Shown here: one piece after another, positions 26,047 through 35,650 of the stretch
How the letters are laid out: every line of letters starts with the position of its first letter
Numbering within the stretch: the stretch's first letter is position 1
DNA from: Paraburkholderia caribensis
Lineage (GTDB): Bacteria; Pseudomonadota; Gammaproteobacteria; Burkholderiales; Burkholderiaceae
Direction of reading: 5' to 3'
DNA length: 64,000 bases
Assembly (NCBI RefSeq): GCF_002902945.1
Contig: NZ_CP026103.1
Location: forward strand, 1,302,001 to 1,366,000
Made by a program: the position numbers and the translations under genes
Notes under the pieces: generated by a model
Told to the model about the DNA's origin: nothing
Seen by the model: only the letters and a program-made list of their open reading frames with translations
The model's database searches: none

Positions 26047-26480
26047 GACCTGGTGAGCGCGACGAATCATCGTTGGCAACAGGACTTTCGCTCGTGGCTG
26101 ACCGACGGGTCGGAAGAAGCCGCCCGCCGCGTCGGCAGCGATGCATCGTATGGTCTGTCGGTCTACCAGAACAACTACCGCCGGCAATTGATCGAATGCC
26201 TTGAGCATTCGTTTCCACAGGTACGGACGTTGCTTGGCGCGGATGCCTTTCCACACGCGGCCATCACGCACATCGAGCACCGTCTGGCGGCGGCAATTCG
26301 TGTCGTGCCTCAAGCGTGTCGACGCCAGCGAGTACGAAGCGCTCCTTCGTCTGCACGAAAACGAAAGCTTTGCAACACTATGCGATCTGCTCGTCGAGCG
26401 TCTGGGTGACGCGGACGGCGTGGCGAAAGCGGGTGCGCTGCTGGCGGGATGGCTGGGCAGCGAACTCATCGTGGGGGGAG
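26047..26480 (+). pseudogene. Decayed DUF2063 (HvfC/BufC-like) gene
   Basis: The first part (26047-~26250) encodes a convincing DUF2063 N-terminus: 'QQDFRSWLTDG', 'VYQNNYRRQLIECLEHSFPQ', 'VRTLLGADAF'. A second part in another frame (~26306-26480) encodes its C-terminal helices: 'EYEALLRLHENESFATLCD' and '[13 protein letters not shown]'. The frame changes between them, the middle ~100 residues of the family are missing, and no start codon with a ribosome binding site fits. DUF2063 proteins normally partner a DUF692 enzyme in making copper-binding peptides (bufferins); no DUF692 or peptide gene remains here. Confidence 0.78.
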
Positions 26481-26539
26481 CGTGTCTGACGGTAGCCGGC
26501 TCTCCGCCCATTCCTCAACTACGATCGAGGGGGAGCAAG

Positions 26540-26776
26540 ATGCCGATTGTCACCATTCAGGTCACGCGAGAAGGGACGAAACCCGGCGCGGATTGCGTGA
26601 CCGTCGAAGAAAAAGCGCAACTCATCAAGGGTGTGAGCCAGGTGTTGCTCGAGGTGCTGAACAAGCCGCTCGAATCCACCTTCGTTGTGATCGAGGAAGT
26701 GCCGACGGACAATTGGGGCTGGGGCGGTTTGCCGGCCCTGGAAATTCGCAAGCTCAAAGCAGCGAAATCAGCCTGA
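26540..26776 (+). CDS. 4-oxalocrotonate tautomerase-family protein
   Basis: A 78-residue tautomerase with Pro-1 ([12 protein letters not shown]) and the family's C-terminal half '[20 protein letters not shown]'. GGGGAG lies six bases before the ATG. The frame continues upstream into the decayed DUF2063 gene, but that part belongs to a different protein. It is followed 47 bases later by the Ohr gene on the same strand and may share its transcript. Substrate unknown. Confidence 0.88.
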   Translation: MPIVTIQVTREGTKPGADCVTVEEKAQLIKGVSQVLLEVLNKPLESTFVVIEEVPTDNWGWGGLPALEIRKLKAAKSA

Positions 26777-26823
26777 CCAGCAGTCTTCCAACAACGCGTA
26801 GCACTTCATTGAAGGAGTTTGCC

Positions 26824-27249
26824 ATGTCGCTCGAAAAGGCGCTTTACACTGCACACGCAACCGCGACGGGAGGCCGTGACGGCCGCGCGACGGTGCCCGA
26901 AGCCAACCTTGAATTCAAGCTCACCACGCCAAAAGAACTGGGCGGAAAAGGCGGTGAAGGCGCGAACCCGGAGCAGCTGTTCGCCGCCGGTTACAGCGCC
27001 TGCTTTATCGGTGCGATGAAATTCGTTGCCGCACGCGATAAGATCGCGATCCCCGCCGATGCGTCGATCGACAGCAGCGTGGGGATCGGGCCGATTCCAA
27101 ATGGGTTCGGCATCGAAGTCGAGATGAAAATATCATTGCCGGGTATGGAGCGCGATGCCGCGCAAGATCTCGTCAACAAGGCTCACATCGTGTGCCCGTA
27201 TTCAAATGCAACGCGTAATAACATCGACGTGAAGCTCACGCTCGTCTGA
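26824..27249 (+). CDS. ohr: Organic hydroperoxide resistance protein (Ohr/OsmC family)
   Basis: A 141-residue thiol peroxidase of the Ohr branch, starting at ATG 26824 with AAGGAG. Both catalytic cysteines are present, in '[16 protein letters not shown]' and '[15 protein letters not shown]', and the Ohr-type 'GGRDGRA' near the N-terminus. It detoxifies organic and fatty-acid hydroperoxides in the cytoplasm using lipoyl-type reductants. No OhrR regulator lies next to it. Confidence 0.92.
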   Translation: MSLEKALYTAHATATGGRDGRATVPEANLEFKLTTPKELGGKGGEGANPEQLFAAGYSACFIGAMKFVAARDKIAIPADASIDSSVGIGPIPNGFGIEVEMKISLPGMERDAAQDLVNKAHIVCPYSNATRNNIDVKLTLV

Positions 27250-27371
27250 TGCATTGATTCACACCTTCAATTGCTGGCCGCCGTATTATCGCGCGGCCGG
27301 CAATAAGCTATTGCGAATCTGAACGGCCGAATCGGAACCACAATTGGGAACCACAATTCGCAATAGCCTGT

Positions 27372-27569
27372 TCAGTCCAGCAACTCCGTCACCACCGACG
27401 GGCTATGCGAATCCATCCAGTCGTATGAATCGCTGAAATGCGCCCATGCCCAGTTGCGCGGCACGGCAGCCGCCTGTGCGTTCTCGCTCGATACTGCTTC
27501 GACGCGCATGCGTACGCCTGCGCCGCTATGGTCGTCGATATTCCGGAAGTTCAAAGATTCGCGCTTCAT
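27372..27569 (-). CDS. Hypothetical 65-residue protein
   Basis: The ATG at 27569 has GAGGA about seven bases upstream; the frame stays open to 27650. The product is polar and tryptophan-rich near the end ('RNWAWAHFSDSYDWMDSH') and matches no family I know. It sits alone between the ohr gene and the mmsA terminator. Confidence 0.45.
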   Translation of the reverse strand: MKRESLNFRNIDDHSGAGVRMRVEAVSSENAQAAAVPRNWAWAHFSDSYDWMDSHSPSVVTELLD

Positions 27570-27754
27570 TGCCTGATCCTCAGTAGAGCCTGCCGCGACG
27601 TCGAGTTTCAAACGTCGGCCTATAGACGTAGGGTAAACCTCCTGAGGCAATCATCAATCAGGCTGCGCAGAATTCACAGTTTTCAAATCGGGAACAATGC
27701 GTGCTGTCGGGTCGATTGACTGCATCGTCAAACATCAGATCAAAGCGCACAAAT

Positions 27755-27781
27755 GAAAACAGCCCTTCTAAAAAGGGCTGT
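27755..27781 (-). terminator. Terminator of mmsA
   Basis: ACAGCCCTT / AAGGGCTGT arms (27759-27767 and 27773-27781) with a five-base loop; read leftwards the hairpin is followed by TTTTC. It lies 20 bases after the mmsA stop. Confidence 0.7.
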
Positions 27782-27801
27782 GCCGGTTGGGCTAAAGTGT
27801 G

Positions 27802-29313
27802 TTACTTCGCGGTCGGCATCGCGAATTCGGCGCCCTTCTCGATGCTCTCCGACCAGCGCTGCATGATCGATTTCTGCTTCGTATAGAAGCGCACACCCTC
27901 TTCGCCGTATGCATGCGTGTCGCCGAACAGGCTGCGCTTCCAGCCGCCGAAGCCATGCCACGCCATCGGCACCGGAATCGGCACATTGATGCCAACCATG
28001 CCGACTTCGATGCGGCGGCCGAATTCGCGCGCAACATGGCCATCGCTCGTGAAGCACGCCACGCCGTTGCCGAATTCGTGGGCATTGATCAGCTCCACGG
28101 CTTCCGTGAAGTCCTTCACGCGCACACAGGCAAGCACCGGCCCGAAAATCTCTTCCTTGTAGATGCGCATCTCCGGCGTCACGTTGTCGAACAGCGTACC
28201 GCCCGTGAAGAAGCCGTCTTCATGACCCGCGACCTTCAGACCACGGCCATCCACGACCAGCGTCGCGCCTTCCTTCACGCCCTCGGCGATATACCCTTCG
28301 ATCCGCTCCAGTGCCTGCCGCGTGACGATCGGGCCCATTTCCGCATCCTGCTCCATACCGTTCTTCACGATCAGGCTGCGGGCCCGTTCGGCGAGTCGAG
28401 GCACGATCTTGTCTGCCACGTCGCCAACCAGCAGCGCAACCGAAATCGCCATGCAACGCTCGCCCGCCGAGCCGTAGGCCGCGCCGATCAGCGCATCGAC
28501 AGCCTTGTCGAGATCGGCGTCGGGCATCACCACCATATGGTTCTTCGCACCGCCCAGCGCCTGCACACGCTTGCCGTGCTTCGCGCCCGTTTCGTAGATG
28601 TAGTTCGCAATCGGCGTCGAGCCGACAAAGCTCACGGCCTTGACGTCCCGATGCGTGAGCAACGCATCCACGACCACCTTGTCGCCCTGCACGACATTGA
28701 ATACGCCGTCGGGCAATCCGGCCTCTTTCAGCAGCCCCGCCATGAACAGCGCAGCCGACGGGTCACGCTCGCTCGGCTTCAGAATGAAGGTATTACCGGC
28801 CGCGATCGCGACAGGGAACATCCAGCACGGCACCATGCACGGAAAGTTGAACGGCGTGATACCTGCGACGACGCCGAGCGGCTGCCGCATCGTCCAGTTG
28901 TCGATGCCCGTCGAAACCTGTTCCGTGTAGTCGCCCTTGAGCAGTTGCGGAATGCCGCATGCAAATTCGATCACGTCGATGCCGCGCGCCACTTCGCCTT
29001 GCGCATCGGAAAACACCTTGCCGTGCTCAGCCGTGATGATGGCCGCGAGTTCGTCGTGGTGACGGTTCATCAGTTCGAGAAAGCGCAGCATCACCCGTGC
29101 GCGCTTGATGGGCGGCGTGTCGGCCCACTTCGGAAACGCCGCCTTCGCGCTCGCGACGGCGGCATCGACATCGGCAGCCTCACCGAGCAGCAGCTTGCGG
29201 GCCCTGGCGCCTGTGGCGGGATTGAATACGGCCTGGCTACGGCTTCCCGTTCCGCTGACGCGCTCCCCGTGAATGAAATGTCCCACGTCTGCGCTGTCGG
29301 TATAGGCTTGCAT
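27802..29313 (-). CDS. mmsA: CoA-acylating methylmalonate-semialdehyde dehydrogenase
   Basis: A 503-residue aldehyde dehydrogenase starting at 29313 after AAGGAG. The catalytic Cys lies in '[16 protein letters not shown]', the NAD fold shows '[15 protein letters not shown]' and the MmsA-specific '[15 protein letters not shown]' is present. MmsA converts methylmalonate or malonate semialdehyde with NAD and CoA to propionyl- or acetyl-CoA, the last step of valine and myo-inositol breakdown. No other valine or inositol gene is adjacent; the divergent LysR gene is the likely regulator. Confidence 0.93.
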   Translation of the reverse strand: MQAYTDSADVGHFIHGERVSGTGSRSQAVFNPATGARARKLLLGEAADVDAAVASAKAAFPKWADTPPIKRARVMLRFLELMNRHHDELAAIITAEHGKVFSDAQGEVARGIDVIEFACGIPQLLKGDYTEQVSTGIDNWTMRQPLGVVAGITPFNFPCMVPCWMFPVAIAAGNTFILKPSERDPSAALFMAGLLKEAGLPDGVFNVVQGDKVVVDALLTHRDVKAVSFVGSTPIANYIYETGAKHGKRVQALGGAKNHMVVMPDADLDKAVDALIGAAYGSAGERCMAISVALLVGDVADKIVPRLAERARSLIVKNGMEQDAEMGPIVTRQALERIEGYIAEGVKEGATLVVDGRGLKVAGHEDGFFTGGTLFDNVTPEMRIYKEEIFGPVLACVRVKDFTEAVELINAHEFGNGVACFTSDGHVAREFGRRIEVGMVGINVPIPVPMAWHGFGGWKRSLFGDTHAYGEEGVRFYTKQKSIMQRWSESIEKGAEFAMPTAK

Positions 29314-29380
29314 GTCTCGGCTCCTTCGTGATTGGCTTGAGAAGCAGTGTAGGAAGGTGCGGTCGTGCTGGAAAGAGGCT

Positions 29381-29398
29381 AACATTGAACTCAATGTT
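29381..29398. promoter_or_regulatory. 18-bp palindromic operator between mmsA and its LysR gene
   Basis: AACATTGA-AC-TCAATGTT is a perfect 8+8 palindrome with the T-N11-A type symmetry of LysR sites. It lies 68 bases upstream of the mmsA start and 23 bases upstream of the LysR start, a typical place for a divergently acting LysR regulator. Confidence 0.65.
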
Positions 29399-29420
29399 TG
29401 CCATCGTGAACAATGAGTGT

Positions 29421-30362
29421 ATGGATACGCAAAATATTGGCGAACTCTGGACCCATCTGCACTGGCTCACCATGCTCGCCGAACAGGGCACCTACACGGC
29501 GGCCGCTGCGCGCCTGGGCGTCAGCAAGGCGGCGATGAGCCAGCGCATCTCCGAACTGGAGCGTGCCGCGGGGATTTCGCTGGTGCAGCGAACGACGCGC
29601 AGCGTCCGGCTGACAGAAGCCGGCCAGCAGCTCGTCGACAGCACGCGCGGGCAATATGCGCAGATCGCCGCCAGCTTCGCGCGGGTCCGCGAGCTGTCGG
29701 GCGTGCCACGCGGGCTCGTGCGCGTGACGGCGCCTGTCGCGTTCGCGCGGCAGCAACTGGTGCCGAAAATACCCGGATTCCTGGCGGACAATCCCGAGGT
29801 TCGGGTGCAACTGGAGGTGTCGGACAGACTGGTATCGTTGGCCACGGAAGGTTTCGATCTCGCCATCCGTCACAGCGCCGAGCCACCCGATACGCACGTC
29901 GCGTGGAAACTTTGCGACACGCATTCGGTGATCGTCGCGACGCGCGGCTATCTGCGCAAGCGCGGCATGCCAAAGTCACCGGAAGAACTTGCTTCTCACG
30001 ATTGCCTCTTTTACCCGCGCTCGTCGGGCGAACCGATGTGGTCGTTCGAGCGCAAGTCGGCGCGAAAATCAGGCACGCGGCCGGTCACCTTGCCCGTCAA
30101 CGGGCAGTTCTCCGCGAACAATAGCGAAACGCTGCGCGACGCGGCGCTCGAAAGCCTGGGCATTGCGCTGCTGCCGGACTTCACCGCGCAGGCCGCCGTG
30201 CAGGCGGGGAAGCTGGTCGTCGTGTTGCCTGACTGGCGCGTGACGGGCGCGTTCGCCGAGCAGCTTTATATCGTGCGGCCTTATGCGTCGCATGTGCCGC
30301 GGGCGGTCGGGCTGTTTGTAGGCTATTTGCGCGAGCGCTTTGCGGATGGATTTCCTGTTTGA
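29421..30362 (+). CDS. LysR-family regulator divergent from mmsA
   Basis: A 313-residue LysR regulator. The ATG at 29421 gives the normal distance to the winged helix ('[20 protein letters not shown]', '[19 protein letters not shown]'); an in-frame ATG at 29394 would lie inside the palindromic operator. The effector domain is complete. It probably controls mmsA and itself. Its 3' end is only 15 bases from the third inverted-repeat element. Confidence 0.9.
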   Translation: MDTQNIGELWTHLHWLTMLAEQGTYTAAAARLGVSKAAMSQRISELERAAGISLVQRTTRSVRLTEAGQQLVDSTRGQYAQIAASFARVRELSGVPRGLVRVTAPVAFARQQLVPKIPGFLADNPEVRVQLEVSDRLVSLATEGFDLAIRHSAEPPDTHVAWKLCDTHSVIVATRGYLRKRGMPKSPEELASHDCLFYPRSSGEPMWSFERKSARKSGTRPVTLPVNGQFSANNSETLRDAALESLGIALLPDFTAQAAVQAGKLVVVLPDWRVTGAFAEQLYIVRPYASHVPRAVGLFVGYLRERFADGFPV

Positions 30363-30965
30363 ATCTAGGCGTTTTCGCTGGCATCCGCGAATCGTTAGCG
30401 TGCTTCACGCGTCGCCCCTGTGCGGGGCGGCACCTACTTTTCTTTGCCGCCGCAAAGAAAAGTAGGCAAAAGAAAGCGGCTCACACCGCCAACTCTTGGT
30501 CCTGCCTGAGGGCCCCCAAAGGTTCTTACGCTTCACACGGCAATCACGTGACCCACCTTCGTTGCCAACGCTCTGAATGAGCGCCTCACCCGCTTCACAC
30601 ACCTGCGTTTCAGCACGCCGCGCCAGACAGTCCACCGCCGCCCAGGTGGCAAACTGTGTGTAGGCTTTCGCGCCATACGCGCACCACTCCGGACCGATAG
30701 CGCACGCATCCCACGTTGTAAGAGCGCCGAGCCATACGACGCGACAACCTACACACAGTTTGCCACCTGGGCGGCACATACCATTCGCTGCCGCTGGCCC
30801 GGGTACGGGCAATTGAAGCGGGTGAGGCGTTTGTTCGAAGCGTTGGCAACGGGCAGCAACCAGAGCACTGGCGTGTGAAGGATGGGGACGTTGGGGGCCC
30901 GTGGGTAAACGTCAAGAATTGGCGGTGTGAGCCGCTTTCTTTTGCCTACTTTTCTTTGCGGCGGC

Positions 30966-32442
30966 GTAACTATTCAGCGGTAACCAGAGGTGAAACGACG
31001 AATCCGGCAAAGCCTAACGCCAGCGCGTTGATCAGCGAACGGTTCTGCTTGCGTAAGGTGGCAAGGTAGGAGCGGATCGTGCAGAACGCCTCCATGCCCG
31101 ATTCCGAGCGGAAGCACCCGGAAATCTTCTGTTTGAGTTTGGGCATGCGGATATCGCGTTCGGCCTGATTGTTGTCGAACGGTACGCGGTGATCGGCAAT
31201 GAAGCGCCACACCTCATCGGCATACTTGTGAAGCCGTGTGAGCAGGTTGCAGGTAAAGCTTTGCCTGATCCTGCCGCGACGTTCCTGGCGCAAGGGCTCA
31301 CGCGCCTGCTGTGGATTGAGCTTGCGCGCCCGGGCGATCAGGGCGCGGCTGCGCCGTGTGTAATAGCGTTGGCGCGCCGGGCTCAGCATGTTGTTTCCTG
31401 AAGCCCGACTGAGTTCGACCTCGCGCTTTGCCTGGCGAAGCAGGTCAATCATCTGCTGTGCCCAGGGTTGCTGCGTGGACTCCAGGACGAACACCAGTTC
31501 ACGCAGATGATGGGCATTGCACAGCGCATGCTCACACTCATAGCCGGCATACGGCCGCCAGCCGTCATGGACCGCGACTCCCGTAAAGCCGGGGAGAATG
31601 CCGAAGCTGTCCAGCGCCTGACTGCCGCGCTTGCTGTGCGCGCCATACCAGCTCAACGCGTGCGTCGAGGCGACATGCAGCCAGTGGGACTCACGCCCCA
31701 CGCGCATGCAGCTCTCATCGAAATGCACGACGGGTTGCCCGCGTAGCGCCTGCTGGATCTGATCAACGCACGGCGCCAGTAACTGCGCGGCCTGATCAAT
31801 ACTGTGCTGGACGGTTCCCGTACTCACATGCAAACCGAACAGGTCTTCCAGCGCCTGGGCGGTGCGCGCAACCGGCAACTGCTGGTATTGCGTCAGATAG
31901 ACGGCTGCGGCGCGAATCTGGGGGCCGTACTGAACCGCCTGGCTCACGCCCTTGGGAAATGCCCCCGAATGCTGCTTGCCGCAGCAGCGGCACTGTGCGA
32001 TCTGCACGCGATGTTCAGTCACCTCAAAGCGCGTGGGCGGCAGATCAATCACCTGGCGGCCTTCGGGCAACACGGCCACGCTGGCTGCCGCGATGCGGTT
32101 GCCACATTTATCGCATACCCGCGCCACCGGGTGAATCTCGATGTGATCGGCTTGCGCGACGCGTTTGAGCGTCTTGCCTTTGTGCCCCGGTTGGGCGCGC
32201 GGCCTAGCGTCGCTCGTGTTACGCAATGACTTTGGCTTGCGCTTCGGACCATCGCTTGACGGCGGCTTGCTGGAGTTATGACTGTCCTTCTCAAGCTTTG
32301 CCTCGAGCTCGTTCAGACGCCTCACCAGATCAATGATAAGTGCGTCCTTCTGCTCCGGTGTCAGCTCCTTGATGTCGGGCATCTTCGTCATGCCCCTCAC
32401 TATGCACATCCTGGTAGCAGTTTACAAGCGCTGAATAGTTAC
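30966..32442 (-). mobile_element. IS66-family insertion sequence, complete, 1477 bp
   Basis: Terminal inverted repeats GTAACTATTCAGCG (30966-30979) and CGCTGAATAGTTAC (32429-32442) match perfectly over 14 bases. The element is flanked by 8-bp direct repeats GCGGCGGC (30958-30965 and 32443-32450), the target-duplication length of IS66. It carries a single transposase and no tnpA/tnpB helper genes, as in the ISBst12-like branch. It has inserted into the CCGCCG loop of the hairpin in the right arm of the 658-bp repeat. Confidence 0.95.
30970..32391 (-). CDS. IS66-family transposase
   Basis: A ~473-residue DDE transposase. The start could be ATG 32391 or 32382 (GAGGGG fits the latter better); the frame is open to 32409. 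An N-terminal leucine-zipper-like helix precedes 'NSSKPPSSDGPKR', a hallmark of IS66. A zinc finger with C-x2-C pairs ('RVCDKCGNR', 'QCRCCGKQH') follows. Catalytic acids are seen in 'VVHFDESCMRV' (D), 'GVAVHDGWRPY' (D) and 'DNNQAERDIRMPKLKQKISG' (E). No internal stop is present, so the element may be active. Confidence 0.93.
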   Translation of the reverse strand: MTKMPDIKELTPEQKDALIIDLVRRLNELEAKLEKDSHNSSKPPSSDGPKRKPKSLRNTSDARPRAQPGHKGKTLKRVAQADHIEIHPVARVCDKCGNRIAAASVAVLPEGRQVIDLPPTRFEVTEHRVQIAQCRCCGKQHSGAFPKGVSQAVQYGPQIRAAAVYLTQYQQLPVARTAQALEDLFGLHVSTGTVQHSIDQAAQLLAPCVDQIQQALRGQPVVHFDESCMRVGRESHWLHVASTHALSWYGAHSKRGSQALDSFGILPGFTGVAVHDGWRPYAGYECEHALCNAHHLRELVFVLESTQQPWAQQMIDLLRQAKREVELSRASGNNMLSPARQRYYTRRSRALIARARKLNPQQAREPLRQERRGRIRQSFTCNLLTRLHKYADEVWRFIADHRVPFDNNQAERDIRMPKLKQKISGCFRSESGMEAFCTIRSYLATLRKQNRSLINALALGFAGFVVSPLVTAE

Positions 32443-32519
32443 GCGGCGGCAAAGAAAAGTAGGTGCCGCCCCGCACAGGGGCGACGCGTGAAGTGAACTA
32501 ACAAATCGCGGATGCCAGC

Positions 32520-32707
32520 GAAAAAGCAAAAGCAAAAAAAGCAGAGGCAAAAAACAAAAAGCAAAAGCAAAAACAAAAGCAAAACCCGACCACCGCGCCG
32601 CAAACGTGTATAACCGTTTAAACAGCGCCCCCGCACTAATGCAGCATGCATAAACACTCAGCGAATCGCGCCGCATGCGCCACCGGCCTCGAACGGAGTT
32701 GCTCACG
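32520..32707. repeat. AGCAAA-rich low-complexity tract and leader of the hybrid kinase
   Basis: From 32520 to about 32586 the sequence is a purine-rich tract with many AGCAAA and CAAAA units, directly outside the end of repeat copy C; a shorter tract of the same kind flanks copy B at 13590-13612. The remainder leads to the kinase gene start. Confidence 0.6.
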
Positions 32708-35254
32708 ATGAACGCCAGCCAAGACCGCCAGATCGACACCAACGACACCAACGACGCCGCCACCCAACTCACCCGCGAGCGCCTGGCAAACGCCCGTTTG
32801 CGAAAACTGATCGACGCACATTCCAGAATCGCCGCTGCAAAACTCGACCTCGACCGCTTTCTGTCGCTCGTCACCGACTCGCTGCTCGAACTCGTGCCTG
32901 CCGCACATGGCTCCGTCGTCGAATGGGTCGATGGCGACGAAATGGTCTATCGCGCGTGCAGCGGCACCATCGCGCACCACATCGGCTTGCGCCTCAAGCG
33001 CGACGGCAGCCTGTCGGGACTCTGCTCGGTCGAAAAGCATCTGCTGTACAGCAGCGACACATCGGACGATCCGCGCGTCGATGCCGCCGCGTGCAAGCGC
33101 GTGGGCGCGACGTCGATGGTCGTCGCGCCGCTGCTCTATCAGTCGGAAGTGGCGGGCGTCGTGAAGCTGATGGCGAGCCGCACCGACGCCTTTTCCGCCG
33201 ACGACATCGAAACGCTCGAACGGATCACCTCGCTCGTCGCGTCAGGCATGGCGCATCAACGCGTGTTCGCGGAGAACCGCGCGCTGATCGAACAGAACAC
33301 CATCACGATCGCCCGGCTGCGTACCGAGATCAGCCTGCGCGAAGCCGCCGACAGTAAGCTCGAAGCATCGCTGCGCCGCCGCCGTCTGGTGCTCGACACG
33401 ACGCACGACGCGTTCGTGTGCACCGACGCCGACGGTGTCATCATCGAATGGAACGATGCCGCAACGCGCACCTTCGGCTATGCGCGCGACGCGATGATGG
33501 GACGCCCGATGCTCGACGCGCTGTTCCCGGCGCGCTGCAAGGCGCACTATGCCGAACTGGACGTGTTCAACAGCGCACCGGAACAGAGCGTGGATGCACC
33601 CTTGCATCGAAGCCGCACCGAACTGGTCGCGCAGCGCATCGACGGCAGCGAGTTTCCTGCTGAACTGTCCGTGTGCCCCGTGCAGTTCGACGGACATACC
33701 GAGCTCGCCTATTTCATTCGCGACGTCACCGAGCGCTTCAACGCACGCGAACTCGACAAGCGCTTTCGCGTGCTGGTCGACGCGATCAAGGACTATGCGA
33801 TCACGATGCTCGACGCCCAAGGTCACATCATGACGTGGAGCGCGGGCTCGACGCAGGTGATGGGCTACCTGCCGCATGAAGTAATCGGCCAGCCGGCTTC
33901 CCTCTTCTACACGCCCGAAGACATCGCGACGGGCCGGCCGCAACGCGATCTCGAACTCGCCGCGCGCGAAGGCCGCGTCGAAATGGAAGAGTGGCGCGTG
34001 CGCAAGAACGGCACGATCTTCTGGGCCAACATCATCACGACGGCACTGCGCGATCCGAACGGCGCGCTGCAAGGCTTCGCGAAGATCACACGCGACATGT
34101 CGCGGCGCCGGCGCCTCGAAGAACTCGAAGCGTCGAGCCAGCGCATGAGCCAGTTCCTCGCGCTGCTCGGCCACGAACTGCGCAATCCCCTCGCGCCGCT
34201 GCGCAATGCCGTCAGCATGCTGCAACTGAAGACGGCCGATCACCAGGCTTTCGTGCCCGAGCATGAGCTGATCGACCGGCAGTTGTCACATCTGACGCGC
34301 CTCGTCGACGATCTGCTCGACGCCGGACGTGTGACCCTCGGACGCGTGCAGATCGAGCCGAAGCCAGTGTCGATGCAGGCCATCGCGCAACTGAGCATCG
34401 AAGGCAGCGCGCCGTTGCTCGCGGCGCGCAACCAGACACTCGATGTGATGCTGCCCGACACGCTGATGACGATCGAAGGCGATCTCACGCGGATGGTGCA
34501 GGTCGTGCAGAACCTGCTGAACAACGCATCGAAATTCAGTCCGGCAGGCGCGTCGATCAGCTTGCAGGTGTTTCGCTCGGGCCGTCTGCTCGCGATCCGC
34601 ATCCACGATTCCGGCCGCGGCATCGATCCCGATGCGATCGACGCGATCTTCAATCTGTTCGTGCAGGAAACGCCAACTGAAGAACAGGCCGACAAGAGCG
34701 GTCTCGGCATCGGGCTGACGCTGGCGCGCGCCATCGTCGATCTGCACGGCGGTCATATCGAAGCGCACAGCGAAGGCCGCGGCAAAGGCAGCGTGTTCAC
34801 CGTGTGGCTGCCCGAGTTCAGTGATGCGATCGCCGCCGAAGCCGTGCGCGAGGACGAGCCTGCGCCCTCGCAACCCGTCGATCTGAAGGTGATGGTGGTC
34901 GACGACAACGTCGATTCCGCCGACAGCATGGCGACGCTCGTGCAGGTGCTCGGCCACGAAGCGCACGCGGTATATGACGGCGCGGCCGCCATCGAGCTGG
35001 CGCAGACGCTGCAGCCGCATCTCGTGCTGCTCGACCTGTCGATGCCGAAGATGACGGGCTTCGAAGCGTTGCCGCATATCCGTAAGGCGCTTGCGGCACC
35101 GGGCGCCGTCATCGCCGCAATGACGGGGCTCGGCACCAGTGAAGACCGCGCGAAAACCGAGGCGGCGGGCTTCGATCTGCACCTGACCAAACCCGTCGAT
35201 CTCCCGGAACTGGAGAGCGTGTTGCGGATTGCCGTCGCGCACGTGCCCCACTGA
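32708..35254 (+). CDS. GAF-PAS hybrid sensor histidine kinase with C-terminal receiver
   Basis: An 848-residue soluble hybrid kinase starting at ATG 32708 with GGAG upstream. Order: GAF (residues ~40-190), two PAS units (~225-345 with 'GVIIEWNDAATRTFGYAR', ~350-470 with 'HIMTWSAGSTQVMGYLPHE'), HisKA with H489 in 'LGHELRNPLAPLRNAV', HATPase ('NLLNNASKFSP', 'DSGRGIDPDAIDAIF', 'GLGIGLTLARAI') and a receiver (~728-845) with D776 in 'LVLLDLSMPKMTG'. There are no transmembrane helices, so it senses a cytoplasmic signal; the 'HELRNPL' branch is often linked to light or redox sensing. No output regulator is adjacent. Confidence 0.93.
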   Translation: MNASQDRQIDTNDTNDAATQLTRERLANARLRKLIDAHSRIAAAKLDLDRFLSLVTDSLLELVPAAHGSVVEWVDGDEMVYRACSGTIAHHIGLRLKRDGSLSGLCSVEKHLLYSSDTSDDPRVDAAACKRVGATSMVVAPLLYQSEVAGVVKLMASRTDAFSADDIETLERITSLVASGMAHQRVFAENRALIEQNTITIARLRTEISLREAADSKLEASLRRRRLVLDTTHDAFVCTDADGVIIEWNDAATRTFGYARDAMMGRPMLDALFPARCKAHYAELDVFNSAPEQSVDAPLHRSRTELVAQRIDGSEFPAELSVCPVQFDGHTELAYFIRDVTERFNARELDKRFRVLVDAIKDYAITMLDAQGHIMTWSAGSTQVMGYLPHEVIGQPASLFYTPEDIATGRPQRDLELAAREGRVEMEEWRVRKNGTIFWANIITTALRDPNGALQGFAKITRDMSRRRRLEELEASSQRMSQFLALLGHELRNPLAPLRNAVSMLQLKTADHQAFVPEHELIDRQLSHLTRLVDDLLDAGRVTLGRVQIEPKPVSMQAIAQLSIEGSAPLLAARNQTLDVMLPDTLMTIEGDLTRMVQVVQNLLNNASKFSPAGASISLQVFRSGRLLAIRIHDSGRGIDPDAIDAIFNLFVQETPTEEQADKSGLGIGLTLARAIVDLHGGHIEAHSEGRGKGSVFTVWLPEFSDAIAAEAVREDEPAPSQPVDLKVMVVDDNVDSADSMATLVQVLGHEAHAVYDGAAAIELAQTLQPHLVLLDLSMPKMTGFEALPHIRKALAAPGAVIAAMTGLGTSEDRAKTEAAGFDLHLTKPVDLPELESVLRIAVAHVPH

Positions 35255-35353
35255 GGCGCACGACCATCCTCACGCTTACTGATCCTTCCGAAAACTCAAG
35301 AAGCCAATCCTGGGGACGTTAGCGAGGACAGTCACTTCATTCGAGGATCGAAC

Positions 35354-35602
35354 GTGGATACAGTCAACCCTGAACTCATTGCGCGGCTCGTGCGAATCAA
35401 TCCTGTCGTCATCGTCAATGGCGAGACGTCGCGCTCGCTGCGTTATCACGGCAAGCGCAACGTGCGTGCGCTGATGGGCTTTCTCGGCACGCATCGCGAT
35501 ATGCGCGCGCTCGTCTACAGTCATTCGGCGAGCGGCCGGCAGACGTGGCTCGACGTGCAGACGGGACGCGTGTCGCAGTTGCCGGTGTTGCTGCCGAGCT
35601 GA
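35354..35602 (+). CDS. Hypothetical 82-residue protein
   Basis: Starts at GTG 35354 with GAGGATCG directly upstream; no ATG is available. The product ('LIARLVRINPVVIVNGETSR', 'YHGKRNVRALMGFLGTHRD') is basic and probably an alpha/beta fold, with no recognised domain. It lies 99 bases after the hybrid kinase on the same strand and may be co-transcribed with it. Good codon use for a short frame supports it as a gene. Confidence 0.6.
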   Translation: MDTVNPELIARLVRINPVVIVNGETSRSLRYHGKRNVRALMGFLGTHRDMRALVYSHSASGRQTWLDVQTGRVSQLPVLLPS

Positions 35603-35650
35603 GCGGCGCGCAACAGCGGCAGGCCCACCAGTGCGCCTGCGGATGCCCGG

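Larger units (their letters stand above)
30377..32519 (-). repeat. 658-bp nested inverted-repeat element, copy C, split by an IS
   Basis: Removing the insertion sequence and one copy of its 8-bp target duplication leaves 658 bases, the same length as the copies at 10285 and 12931. The core and spacers are the reverse complement of those copies, so this copy lies in the opposite orientation. Left arm 30377-30492; right arm 30919-30965 joined to 32451-32519; inner inverted repeat 30637-30663 and 30748-30775. Confidence 0.87.

Noticed and set aside
30405..30812. A 135-codon leftward frame inside repeat copy C, with similar frames in copies A and B
   Set aside because: The frames follow the repeat, differ in length and phase between copies, run through the hairpins and lack ribosome binding sites. 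They are by-products of a GC-rich repeat.
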